Source of the DNA: Coriaria nepalensis
Lineage: Eukaryota > Streptophyta > Magnoliopsida > Cucurbitales > Coriariaceae
Length of the DNA: 64,000 nt
Direction of reading: 5' to 3'
Assembly (NCBI GenBank): GCA_027186245.1
Contig: CP114481.1
Coordinates: 32,457,501-32,521,500, forward strand
Under the pieces are notes generated by a model. That model made no database searches and was not told where the DNA came from. It saw nothing but the letters and a program-made list of their open reading frames with translations. Of the stretch, positions 52,834-63,600 are shown one piece after another. The translations under genes and the position numbers were made by a program. How positions within the stretch are numbered: position 1 is the stretch's first letter; each line of letters begins with the position of its first letter.

Positions 52834-53827
52834 TTCAATGAGTCATTTCAAGTCAATAACTTATGTCAAAGCAAGTCGAACGAATTCTAGTTTTCTACTA
52901 CAAACACAACTTTTGTGGATAACTTGCAAATGATCATTGCAAGGAACGTGTGCATTCGTTTAACCTTACAATCATTTCAATGAGTCATTTCAAGTCAATA
53001 ATTTATTTCAAAGCAAGTCGAACGTATTCTAGTTTTGCACTACAGACACAACTTTTGTCCATAACTTGCAAATGATCATTGCAAGGAAAGTGTGCATTCG
53101 TTTAACCTTAAAATCATTTCAATGAGTCATTTCAAGTCAATAACTTATTTCAAAGCAAGTCGAACGAATTCAAGTTTTGCACTACAGACACAACTTTTGC
53201 GCATAACTTGCAAATGATCATTGCAAGGAAAGTGTGCATTCGTTTAACCTTAAAATCATTTCTATGAGTCATTCCAAGTCAGTAACTTATTTCAAAGCAA
53301 TTCGAACGAATTCTAATTTTGCACTACAAACACAACTTTTGTGCATAACTTGCAAATGATCATTGCAAGGAAAGTGTGCATTCGTTTAACCTTAAAATCA
53401 TTTCAATGAGTCATTTCAAGTCAATAACTTATTTCAAAGCAAGTCGAACGAATTCTAATTTTGCACTACAGACACAACTTTTGTGCATAACTTGCAAATG
53501 ATCATTGCAAGGAAAGTGTGCATTCGTTTAACCTTAAAATCATTTCAATGAGTCATTTCAAGTCAATAACTTATTTCAAAGCAAGTCGAACGAATTCTAA
53601 TTTTGCACTACAGACACAACTTTTGCGCATAACTTGCAAATGATCATTGCAAGGAAAGTGTGCATTCGTTTAACCTTAAAATCATTTCAATGAGTCATTT
53701 CAAGTCAATAACTTATTTCAAAGCAATTCGAACGAATTCTAGTTTTGCACTACAGAGACAACTTCTGTGCATAACTTGCAAATGATCATTGCAAGGAAAG
53801 TGTGCATTCGTTTAAAATTAAAATCAT
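52834..53827 (+). repeat. Seven monomers resembling the 11-monomer HOR start
   Basis: TTTCTACTAC/GTGGATAAC, GTCCATAAC (53059), TTCAAG and TTTCTATGAG units follow in the order seen from 28126, but with GACACAAC/GCGC in the TTCAAG unit and ACTTTTGTGC instead of ACTTTCGTGC in the TTTCTATGAG unit. The segment looks like a mosaic of HOR types. Confidence 0.65.
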
Positions 53828-54395
53828 TTCAATGAGTCCTTTCAAGTCAATAACTTATTTCGAAGTAAGTCGAACGAATTCTAGTTTTGCACTACAGACA
53901 TAACTTTTGTGCATAACTTGCAAATGATCATTGCAAGGAAAGTGTGCATTCGTTTAACCTTAAAATCATTTCAATGAGTCACTTCAAGTCAATAACTTAT
54001 TTCAAAGCAATTCGAACGAATTCTAGTTTTGCACTACAGAGACAACTTCTGTGCATAACTTGCAAATGATCATTGCAAGGAAAGTGTGCATTCGTTTAAA
54101 ATTAAAATCATTTCAATGAGTCATTTCAAGTCAATAACTTATGTCAAAGCAACTCGAACGAATTCTAGTTTTCTACTACAAACACAACTTTTGTGCATAA
54201 CTTTCAAATGATCATTGCAAGGAAAGTGTGCATTCGTTTAACCTTAAAATCATTTCAATGAGTCATTTCAAGTCAATAACTTATTTCAAAGCAATTCGAA
54301 CGAATTCTAGTTTTGCACTACACACACAACTTCTGTGCATAACTTGCAAATGATCATTGCAAGGAAAGTGTGCATTCGTTTAAAATTAAAATCAT
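53828..54395 (+). repeat. 4-monomer HOR, third dispersed unit
   Basis: This has the same four types and the same CACACAC/CTTCTG chimera (54254) as 51698-52265, at an offset of 2,130 bp (15 monomers). Sharing the chimera shows the unit was copied after that recombination. Confidence 0.75.
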
Positions 54396-56100
54396 TTCAA
54401 TGAGTCCTTTCAAGTCAATAACTTATTTCGAAGTAAGTCGAACGAATTCTAGTTTTGCACTACAGACATAACTTTTGTGCATAACTTGCAAATGATCATT
54501 GCAAGGAAAGTGTGCATTCGTTTAACCTTAAAATCATTTCAATCAGTCACTTCAAGTCAATAACTTATTTCAAAGCAATTCGAACGAATTCTAGTTTTGC
54601 ACTACAGACACAACTTTTGTGCATAACATGCAAATGATCATTGCAAGGAAAGTGTGCATTCGTTTAACCTTAAAATCATTTCAATGAGTCATTTCAAGTC
54701 AATAACTTATGTCAAAGCAAGTCGAACGAATTCTAGTTTTGCACTACACACACAACTTTTGTGCGTAACTTGCAAATGATCATTGCAAGGAAAGTGTGCA
54801 TTCGTTTAACCTTAAAATCATTTCAATGAGTCATTTCAATTCAATAACTTATGTCAAAGCAAGTCGAACGAATTCTAGTTTTGCACTACACACACAACTT
54901 TTGTGCATAACTTGCAAATGATCATTGCAAGGAAACTGTGCATTCGTTTAACCTTAAAATCATTTCAATGAGTCATTTCAAGTCAATAACTTATGTCAAA
55001 GCAAGTCGAACGAATTCTAGTTTTCTACTACAAACACAACTTTTGTGGATAATTTGCAAATGATCATTGCAAGGAAAGTGTGCATTCGTTTAACCTTAAA
55101 ATCATTTCTATGAGTCATTCCAAGTCAGTAACTTATTTCAAAGCAATTCGAACGAATTCTAATTTTGCACTACAAACACAACTTTTGTGCATAACTTGCA
55201 AATGATCATTGCAAGGAAAGTGTGCATTCGTTTAACCTTAAAATCATTTCAATGAGTCATTTCAACTCAATAACTTATGCCAAAGCAAGTCGAACGAATT
55301 CTAGTTTTGCACTACACACACAACTTTTGTGCATAACTTGCAACCGATCATTGCATGGAAAGTGTGCATTCGTTTAACCTTAAAATCATTTCAATGAGTC
55401 ATTTCAAGTCAGTAACTTATGTCAAAGCAAGTCGAACGAATTCTAGTTTTGCACTACACACACAACTTTTGTGCATAACTTGCAAATGACCATGGCAAGG
55501 AAAGTGTGCATTCGTTTAACCATAAAATCATTTCAATGAGTCATTTCAAGTCAATAACTTATGTCAAAGCAAGTCGAACGAATTCTAGTTTTGCACTACA
55601 CACACAACTTTTGTGCATAACTTGCAAATGATCATTGCAAGGAAAGTGTGCTTTCGTTTAACCTTAAAATCATTTCAATGAGTCATTTCAAGTCAATAAC
55701 TTATGTCAAAGCAAGTCGAACGAATTCTAGTTTTCTACTACAAACACAACTTTTGTGCATAACTTGCAAATGATCATTGCAAGGAAAGTGTGCATTCGTT
55801 TAACCTTAAAATCATTTCAATGAGTCATTTCAAGTCAATAACTTATTTCATAGCAAGTCGAACGTATTCTAGTTTTGCACTACAGACACAAAATTTTGTG
55901 CATAACCTGCAAATGATCATTGCAAGGAAAGTGTGCATTCGTTTAACCTTAAAATCATTTCAATGAGTCATTTCAAGTCAATAACTTATTTCAAAGCAAT
56001 TCGAACGAATTCTAGTTTTGCACTACAGAGACAACTTTTGTGCATAACTTGCAAATGATCATTGCAAGGAAAGTGTGCATTCGTTTAACCTTAAAATCAT
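54396..56100 (+). repeat. Transition to the right irregular segment
   Basis: Twelve monomers. Regular core types end here. Unit 54538 has TTCAATCAGTCAC and AACATGC. The following units carry private changes such as GTGCGTAAC (about 54763), GCAACCGATC (about 55343), ATGACCATGG (about 55488) and GTGCTTTCG. The +1 length variant returns at about 55880 after 39.6 kb without any length change. Confidence 0.7.
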
Positions 56101-58230
56101 TTCAATGAGTCATTTCAAGTCAATAACTTATTTCAAAGCAAGTCGAACGAATTCTAGTTTTGCACTACAGACACAACTTTTGCGCATAACTTGCAAATGA
56201 TCATTGCAAGGAAAGTGTGCATTCGTTTAACCTTAAAATCATTTCAATGAGTCATTCGAAGTCAATAACTTATTTCAAAGCAATTCGAACGAATTCTAAT
56301 TTTGCACTACAAACACAACTTTTGTGGATAACTTGCAAATGATCATTGCAAGGAAAGTGTGCATTCGTTTAACCTTAAAATGATTTCAATGAGTCATTTC
56401 AAGTCAATAACTTATTTCAAAGGAAGTCGAACGTATTCTAGTTTTGCACTACAGACACAACTTTTGTGCATAACTTGCAAATGATCATTGCAAGGAAAGT
56501 GTGCATTCGTTTAACCTTAAAATCATTTCAATGAGTCATTTCAAGTCAATAACTTATTTCAAAGCAAGTCGAACGAATTCTAATTGCGCACTACAGACAC
56601 AACTTTTGCGCATAACTTGCAAATGATCATTGCAAGGAAAGTGTGCATTCGTTTAACCTTAAAATCATTTCAATGAGTCATTTCAAGTCAATAACTTATT
56701 TCAAAGCAATTCGAACGAATTCTAGTTTTGCACTACAGACACAAAATTTTGTGCATAACTTGCAAATGATCATTCAAGGAAATTGTGCATTCGTTTAAAA
56801 TTAAAATCATTTCAATGAGTCCTTTCAAGTCAATAACTTATTTCGAAGTAAGTCGAACGAATTCTAGTTTTGCACTACAGACATAACTTTTGTGCATAAC
56901 TTCCAAATGATCATTGCAAGGAAAGTGTGCATTCGTTTAACCTTAAAATCATTTCAATGAGTCACTTCAAGTCAATAACTTATTTCAAAGCAATTCGAAC
57001 GAATTCTAGTTTTGCACTACAGAGACAACTTTTGTGCATAACTTGCAAATGATCATTGCAAGGAAAGTGTGCATTCGTTTAAAATTAAAATCATTTTAAT
57101 GAGTCATTTCAAGTCAATAACTTATGTCAAAGCAAGTCGAATGAATTCTAGTTTTCTACTACAAACACAACTTTTGTGCATAACTTGCAAATGATCATTG
57201 CAAGGAAAGTGTGCATTCGTTTAACCTTAAAATCATTTCAATGAGTCATTTCAAGTCAATAACTTATTTCAAAGCAAGTCGAACGTATTCTAGTTTTGCA
57301 CTACAGACATAACTTTTGTGCATAACTTGCAAATGATCATTGCAAGGAATGTGTGCATTCGTTTAACCTTAAAATCATTTCAATGAGTCATTTCAACTCA
57401 ATAACTTATGTCAAAGCAAGTCGAACGAATTCTAGTTTTGCACTAAACACACAACTTTTGTGCATAACTTGCAAATGATCATTGCAAGGAAAGTGTGCAT
57501 TCGTTTAACCTTAAAATCATTTCAATGAGTCATTTCAATTCAATAACTTATGTCAAAGCAAGTCGAACGAATTCTAGTTTTGCACTACACACACAACTTT
57601 TGTGCATAACTTGCAAATGATCATTGCAAGGAAAGTGTGCATTCGTTTAACCTTAAAATCATTTCAATGAGTCATTTCAAGTCAATAACTTATTTCAAAG
57701 CAAGTCGAACGAATTCTAATTTTGCACTACAGACACAACTTTTGCGCATAACTTGCAAATGATCATTGCAAGGAAAGTGTGCATTCATTTAACCTTAAAA
57801 TCATTTCAATGAGTCATTTCGAGTCAATAACTTATTTCAAAGCAATTCGAACGAATTCTAGTTTTGCACTACAGACACAAAATTTTGTGCATAACTTGCA
57901 AATGATCATTCAAGGAAACTGTGCATTCGTTTAACCTTAAAATCATTTCAATGAGTCCTTTCAAGTCAATAACTTATTTCGATGTAAGTCGAACGAATTC
58001 TAGTTTTGCACTACAGAAATAACTTTTGTGCATAACTTCCAAATGATCATTGCAAGGAAAGTGTGCATTCGTTTAACCTTAAAATCATTTCTATGAGTCA
58101 TTCTAAGTCAGTAACTTATTTCAAAGCAATTCGAACGAATTCTAATTTTGCACTACAAACACAACCTTTGTGCATAACTTGCAAATGATCATTGCATGGA
58201 AAGTGTGCATTCGTTTAACCTTAAAATCAT
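56101..58230 (+). repeat. About 2.1-kb block, copy 1 (15 monomers)
   Basis: This recurs at 58373-60644. Shared rare marks are CATTCGAAGTC (56253/58525), AATGATTTCAATG (about 56381/58653), AAAGGAAGTCG (about 56420/58692), CTAATTGCGCAC (about 56580/58852), TTTCGAGTC and CAGAAATAAC. It has private changes at CGAATGAATTC (about 57138), GGAATGTG, CACTAAACACAC and CGATGTAAG. It contains two monomers with paired +1/-1 indels. Confidence 0.85.
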
Positions 58231-58372
58231 TTCAATGAGTCATTCGAAGTCAATAACTTATTTCAAAGCAATTCGAACGAATTCTAATTTTGCACTACAA
58301 ACACAACTTTTGTGGATAACTTGCAAATGATCATTGCAAGGAAAGTGTGCATTCGTTTAACCTTAAAATCAT
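58231..58372 (+). repeat. Single linker monomer between the two blocks
   Basis: An ATTCG/CTAAT/GTGGATAAC unit with CATTCGAAGTC, like the monomers at 56243 and 58515. It is probably the repeated monomer at which the duplication joint formed. Confidence 0.6.
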
Positions 58373-60644
58373 TTCAATGAGTCATTTCAAGTCAATAACT
58401 TATTTCAAAGCAAGTCGAACGAATTCTAGTTTTGCACTACAGACACAACTTTTGCGCATAACTTGCAAATGATCATTGCAAGGAAAGTGTGCATTCGTTT
58501 AACCTTAAAATCATTTCAATGAGTCATTCGAAGTCAATAACTTATTTCAAAGCAATTCGAACGAATTCTAATTTTGCACTACAAACACAACTTTTGTGGA
58601 TAACTTGCAAATGATCATTGCAAGGAAAGTGTGCATTCGTTTAACCTTAAAATGATTTCAATGAGTCATTTCAAGTCAATAACTTATTTCAAAGGAAGTC
58701 GAACGTATTCTAGTTTTGCACTACAGACACAACTTTTGTGCATAACATGCAAATGATCATTGCAAGGAAAGTGTGCATTCGTTTAACCTTAAAATCATTT
58801 CAATGAGTCATTTCAAGTCAATAACTTATTTCAAAGCAAGTCGAACGAATTCTAATTGCGCACTACAGACACAACTTTTGCGCATAACTTGCAAATGATC
58901 ATTGCAAGGAAAGTGTGCATTCGTTTAACCTTAAAATCATTTCAATGAGTCATTTCAAGTCAATAACTTATTTCAAAGCAATTCGAACGAATTCTAGTTT
59001 TGCACTACAGACACAAAATTTTGTGCATAACTTGCAAATGATCATTCAAGGAAATTGTGCATTCGTTTAAAATTAAAATCATTTCAATGAGTCCTTTCAA
59101 GTCAATAACTTATTTCGAAGTAAGTCGAACGAATTCTAGTTTTGCACTACAGACATAACTTTTGTGCATAACTTCCAAATGATCATTGCAAGGAAAGTGT
59201 GCATTCGTTTAACCTTAAAATCATTTCAATGAGTCACTTCAAGTCAATAACTTATTTCAAAGCAATTCGAACGAATTCTAGTTTTGCACTACAGAGACAA
59301 CTTTTGTGCATAACTTGCGAATGATCATTGCAAGGAAAGTGTGCATTCGTTTAAAATTAAAATCATTTTAATGAGTCATTTCAAGTCAATAACTTATGTC
59401 AAAGCAAGTCGAACGAATTCTAGTTTTCTACTACAAACACAACTTTTGTGCATAACTTGCAAATGATCATTGCAAGGAAAGTGTGCATTCGTTTAACCTT
59501 AAAATCATTTCAATGAGTCATTTCAAGTCAATAACTTATTTCAAAGCAAGTCGAACGTATTCTAGTTTTGCACTACAGACACAACTTTTGTGCATAACTT
59601 GCAAATGATCATTGCAAGGAAAGTGTGCATTCGTTTAACCTTAAAATCATTTCAATGAGTCATTTCAAGTCAATAACTTATGTCAAAGCAAGTCGAACGA
59701 ATTCTAGTTTTGCACTACACACACAACTTTTGTGCATAACTTGCAAATGATCATTGCAAGGAAAGTGTGCATTCGTTTAACCTTAAAATCATTTCAATGA
59801 GTCATTTCAAGTCAATAACTTATGTCAAAGCAAGTCGAACGAATTCTAGTTTTGCACTACACACACAACTTTTGTGCATAACTTGCAAATGATCATTGCA
59901 AGGAAAGTGTGCATTCGTTTAACCTTAAAATCATTTCAATGAGTCATTTCAATTCAATAACTTATGTCAAAGCAAGTCGAACGAATTCTAGTTTTGCACT
60001 ACACACACAACTTTTGTGCATAACTTGCAAATGATCATTGCAAGGAAAGTGTGCATTCGTTTAACCTTAAAATCATTTCAATGAGTCATTTCAAGTCAAT
60101 AACTTATTTCAAAGCAAGTCGAACGAATTCTAATTTTGCACTACAGACACAACTTTTGCGCATAACTTGCAAATGATCATTGCAAGGAAAGTGTGCATTC
60201 ATTTAACCTTAAAATCATTTCAATGAGTCATTTCGAGTCAATAACTTATTTCAAAGCAATTCGAACGAATTCTAGTTTTGCACTACAGACACAAAATTTT
60301 GTGCATAACTTGCAAATGATCATTCAAGGAAACTGTGCATTCGTTTAACCTTAAAATCATTTCAATGAGTCCTTTCAAGTCAATAACTTATTTCGAAGTA
60401 AGTCGAACGAATTCTAGTTTTGCACTACAGAAATAACTTTTGTGCATAACTTCCAAATGATCATTGCAAGGAAAGTGTGCATTCGTTTAACCTTAAAATC
60501 ATTTCTATGAGTCGTTCCAAGTCAGTAACTTATTTCAAAGCAATTCGAACGAATTCTAATTTTGCACTACAAACACAACTTTTGTGCATAACTTGTAAAT
60601 GATCATTGCATGGAAAGTGTGCATTCGTTTAACCTTAAAATCAT
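58373..60644 (+). repeat. About 2.3-kb block, copy 2 (16 monomers)
   Basis: This is the second copy of 56101-58230 at an offset of 2,272 bp. From about 59800 the offset becomes 2,414 bp because one TATGTC/CACACAC monomer is doubled. It carries the same two paired-indel monomers, and private changes such as CATAACATGC (58744), TTGCGAATG (about 59318), GAGTCGTTCC and CTTGTAAATG. Confidence 0.85.
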
Positions 60645-63600
60645 TTCAATGAGTCATTTCAAGTCAGTAACTTATGTCAAACCAAGTCGAACGAATTCTA
60701 GTTTTGCACTACACACACAACTTTTGTGCATAACTTGCAAATGATCATGGCAAGGAAAGTGTGCATTCGTTTAACCATAAAGTCATTTCAATGAGTCATT
60801 TCAAGTCAATAACTTATGTCAAAGCAAGTCGAACGAATTCTAGTTTTGCACTACACACACAACTTTTGTGCATAACTTGCAAATGATCATGGCAAGGAAA
60901 GTGTGCATTCGTTTAACCTTAAAATCATTTCAATGAGTCATTTCAAGTCAATAACTTATTTCAAAGCAAGTCGAACGTATTCTAGTTTTGCACTACAGAC
61001 ACAACTTTTGTGCATAACTTGCAAATGATCATTGCAAGCAAAGTGTGCATTCGTTTAACCTTAAAATCATTTCAATGAGTCATTTCAAGTCAATAACTTA
61101 TGTCAAAGCAAGTCGAACGAATTCTAGTTTTGCACTACACACACAACTTTTGTGCATAACTGGCAAATGATCATTGCAAGGAAAGTGTGCATTCGTTTAA
61201 CCTTAAAATCATTTTAATGAGTCATTTCAATTCAATAACTTATGTCAAAGCAAGTCGAACGAATTCTAGTTTTGCACTACAGAGACAACTTTTGTGCATA
61301 ACTTGCAAATGATCATGGCAAGGAAAGTGTGCATTCGTTTAACCTTAAAATCATTTCAATGAGTCATTTCGAGTCAATAACTTATGTCAAAGCAAGTCGA
61401 ACGAATTCTAGTTTTGCACTACACACACAACTTTTGTGCATAACTTGCAAATGATCATTGCAAGGAAAGTGTGCATTCGTTTAACCTTAAAATCATTTCA
61501 ATGAGTCATTTCAAGTCAATAACTTATGTCAAAGCAAGTCGAACGAATTCTAGTTTTCTACTACAAACACAACTTTTGTGCATAACTTGCAAATGATCAT
61601 TGCAAGGAAAGTGTGCATTCGTTTAACCTTAAAATCATTTCAATGAGTCATTTCAAGTCAATAACTTATTTCATAGCAAGTCGAACGTATTCTAGTTTTG
61701 CACTACAGACACAAAATTTTGTGCATAACCTGCAAATGATCATTGCAAGGAAAGTGTGCATTCGTTTAACCTTAAAATCATTTCAATGAGTCATTTCAAG
61801 TCAATAACTTATTTCAAAGCAATTCGAACGAATTCTAGTTTTGCACTACAGAGACAACTTTTGTGCATAACTTGCAAATGATCATTGCAAGGAAAGTGTG
61901 CATTCGTTTAACCTTAAAATCATTTCTATGAGTCATTCCAAGTCAATAACTTATTTCAAAGCAATTCGAACGAATTCTAATTTTGAACTACAAACACAAC
62001 TTTTGTGCATAACTTGCAAATGATCATTGCATGGAAAGTGTGCATTCGTTTAACCTTAAAATCATTTCAATGAGTCATTTGAAGTCAGTAACTTATGTCA
62101 AACCAAGTCGAACGAATTCTAGTTTTGCACTACACACACAACTTTTGTGCATAACCTGCAAATGATCATTGCAAGGAAAGTGTGCATTCGTTTAACCTTA
62201 AAATCATTTCAATGAGTCATTTCAAGTCAATAACTTATTTCAAAGCAATTCGAACGAATTCTAGTTTTGCACTACAGAGACAACTTTTGTGCATAACTTG
62301 CAAATGATCATGGCAAGGAAAGTGTGCATTCGTTTAACCTTAAAATCATTTCAATGAGTCATTTCGAGTCAATAACTTATGTCAAAGCAAGTCGAACGAA
62401 TTCTAGTTTTGCACTACACACACAACTTTTGTGCATAACTTGCAAATGATCATTGCAAGGAAAGTGTGCATTCGTTTAACCTTAAAATCATTTCAATGAG
62501 TCATTTCAAGTCAATAACTTATGTCAAAGCAAGTCGAACGAATTCTAGTTTTCTACTACAAACACAACTTTGGTGCATAACTTGCAAATGATCATTGCAA
62601 GGAAAGTGTGCATTCGTTTAACCTTAAAATCATTTCAATGAGTCATTTCAAGTCAATAACTTATTTCAAAGCAATTCGAACGAATTCTAGTTTTGCACTA
62701 CAGAGACAACTTTTGTGCATAACTTGCAAATGATCATTGCAAGGAAAGTGTGCATTCGTTTAACCTTAAAATCATTTCAATGAGTCATTTCAAGTCAATA
62801 ACTTATTTCAAAGCAAGTCGAACGAATTCTAGTTTTGCACTACACACACAACTTTTGTGCATAACTTGCAAATGATCATGGCAAGGAAAGTGTGCATTCG
62901 TTTAACCATAAAATCATTTCAATGAGTCATTTCAAGTCAATAACTTATGTCAAAGCAAGTCGAACGAATTCTAGTTTTGCACTACACACACAACTTTTGT
63001 GCATAACTTGCAAATGATCATGGCAAGGAAAGTGTGCATTCGTTTAACCTTAAAATCATTTCAATGAGTGATTTCGAGTCAATAACTTATGTCAAAGCAA
63101 GTCGAGCGAATTCTAGTTTTGCACTACACACACAACTTTTGTGCATAACTTGCAAATGATCATTGCAAGGAAAGTGTGCATTCGTTTAACCTTAAAATCA
63201 TTTCAATGAGTCATTTCAAGTCAATAACTTATGTCAAAGCAAGTCGAACGAATTCTAGTTTTCTACTACAAACACAACTTTTGCGGATAACTTGCAAATG
63301 ATCATTGCAAGGAAAGTGTGCATTCGTTTAACCTTAAAATCATTTCAATGAGTCATTTCAAGTCAATAACTTATTTCAAAGCAAGTCGAACGAATTCTAA
63401 TTTTGCACTACAGACACAACTTTTGCGCATAACTTGCAAATGATCATTGCAAGGAAAGTGTGCATTCGTTTAACCGTAAAATCATTTCAATGAGTCATTT
63501 CAAGTCAATAACTTATTTCCAAGCAATTCGAACGAATTCTAGTTTTGCACTACAGACACAAAATTTTGTGCATAACTTGCAAATGATCATTCAAGGAAAC

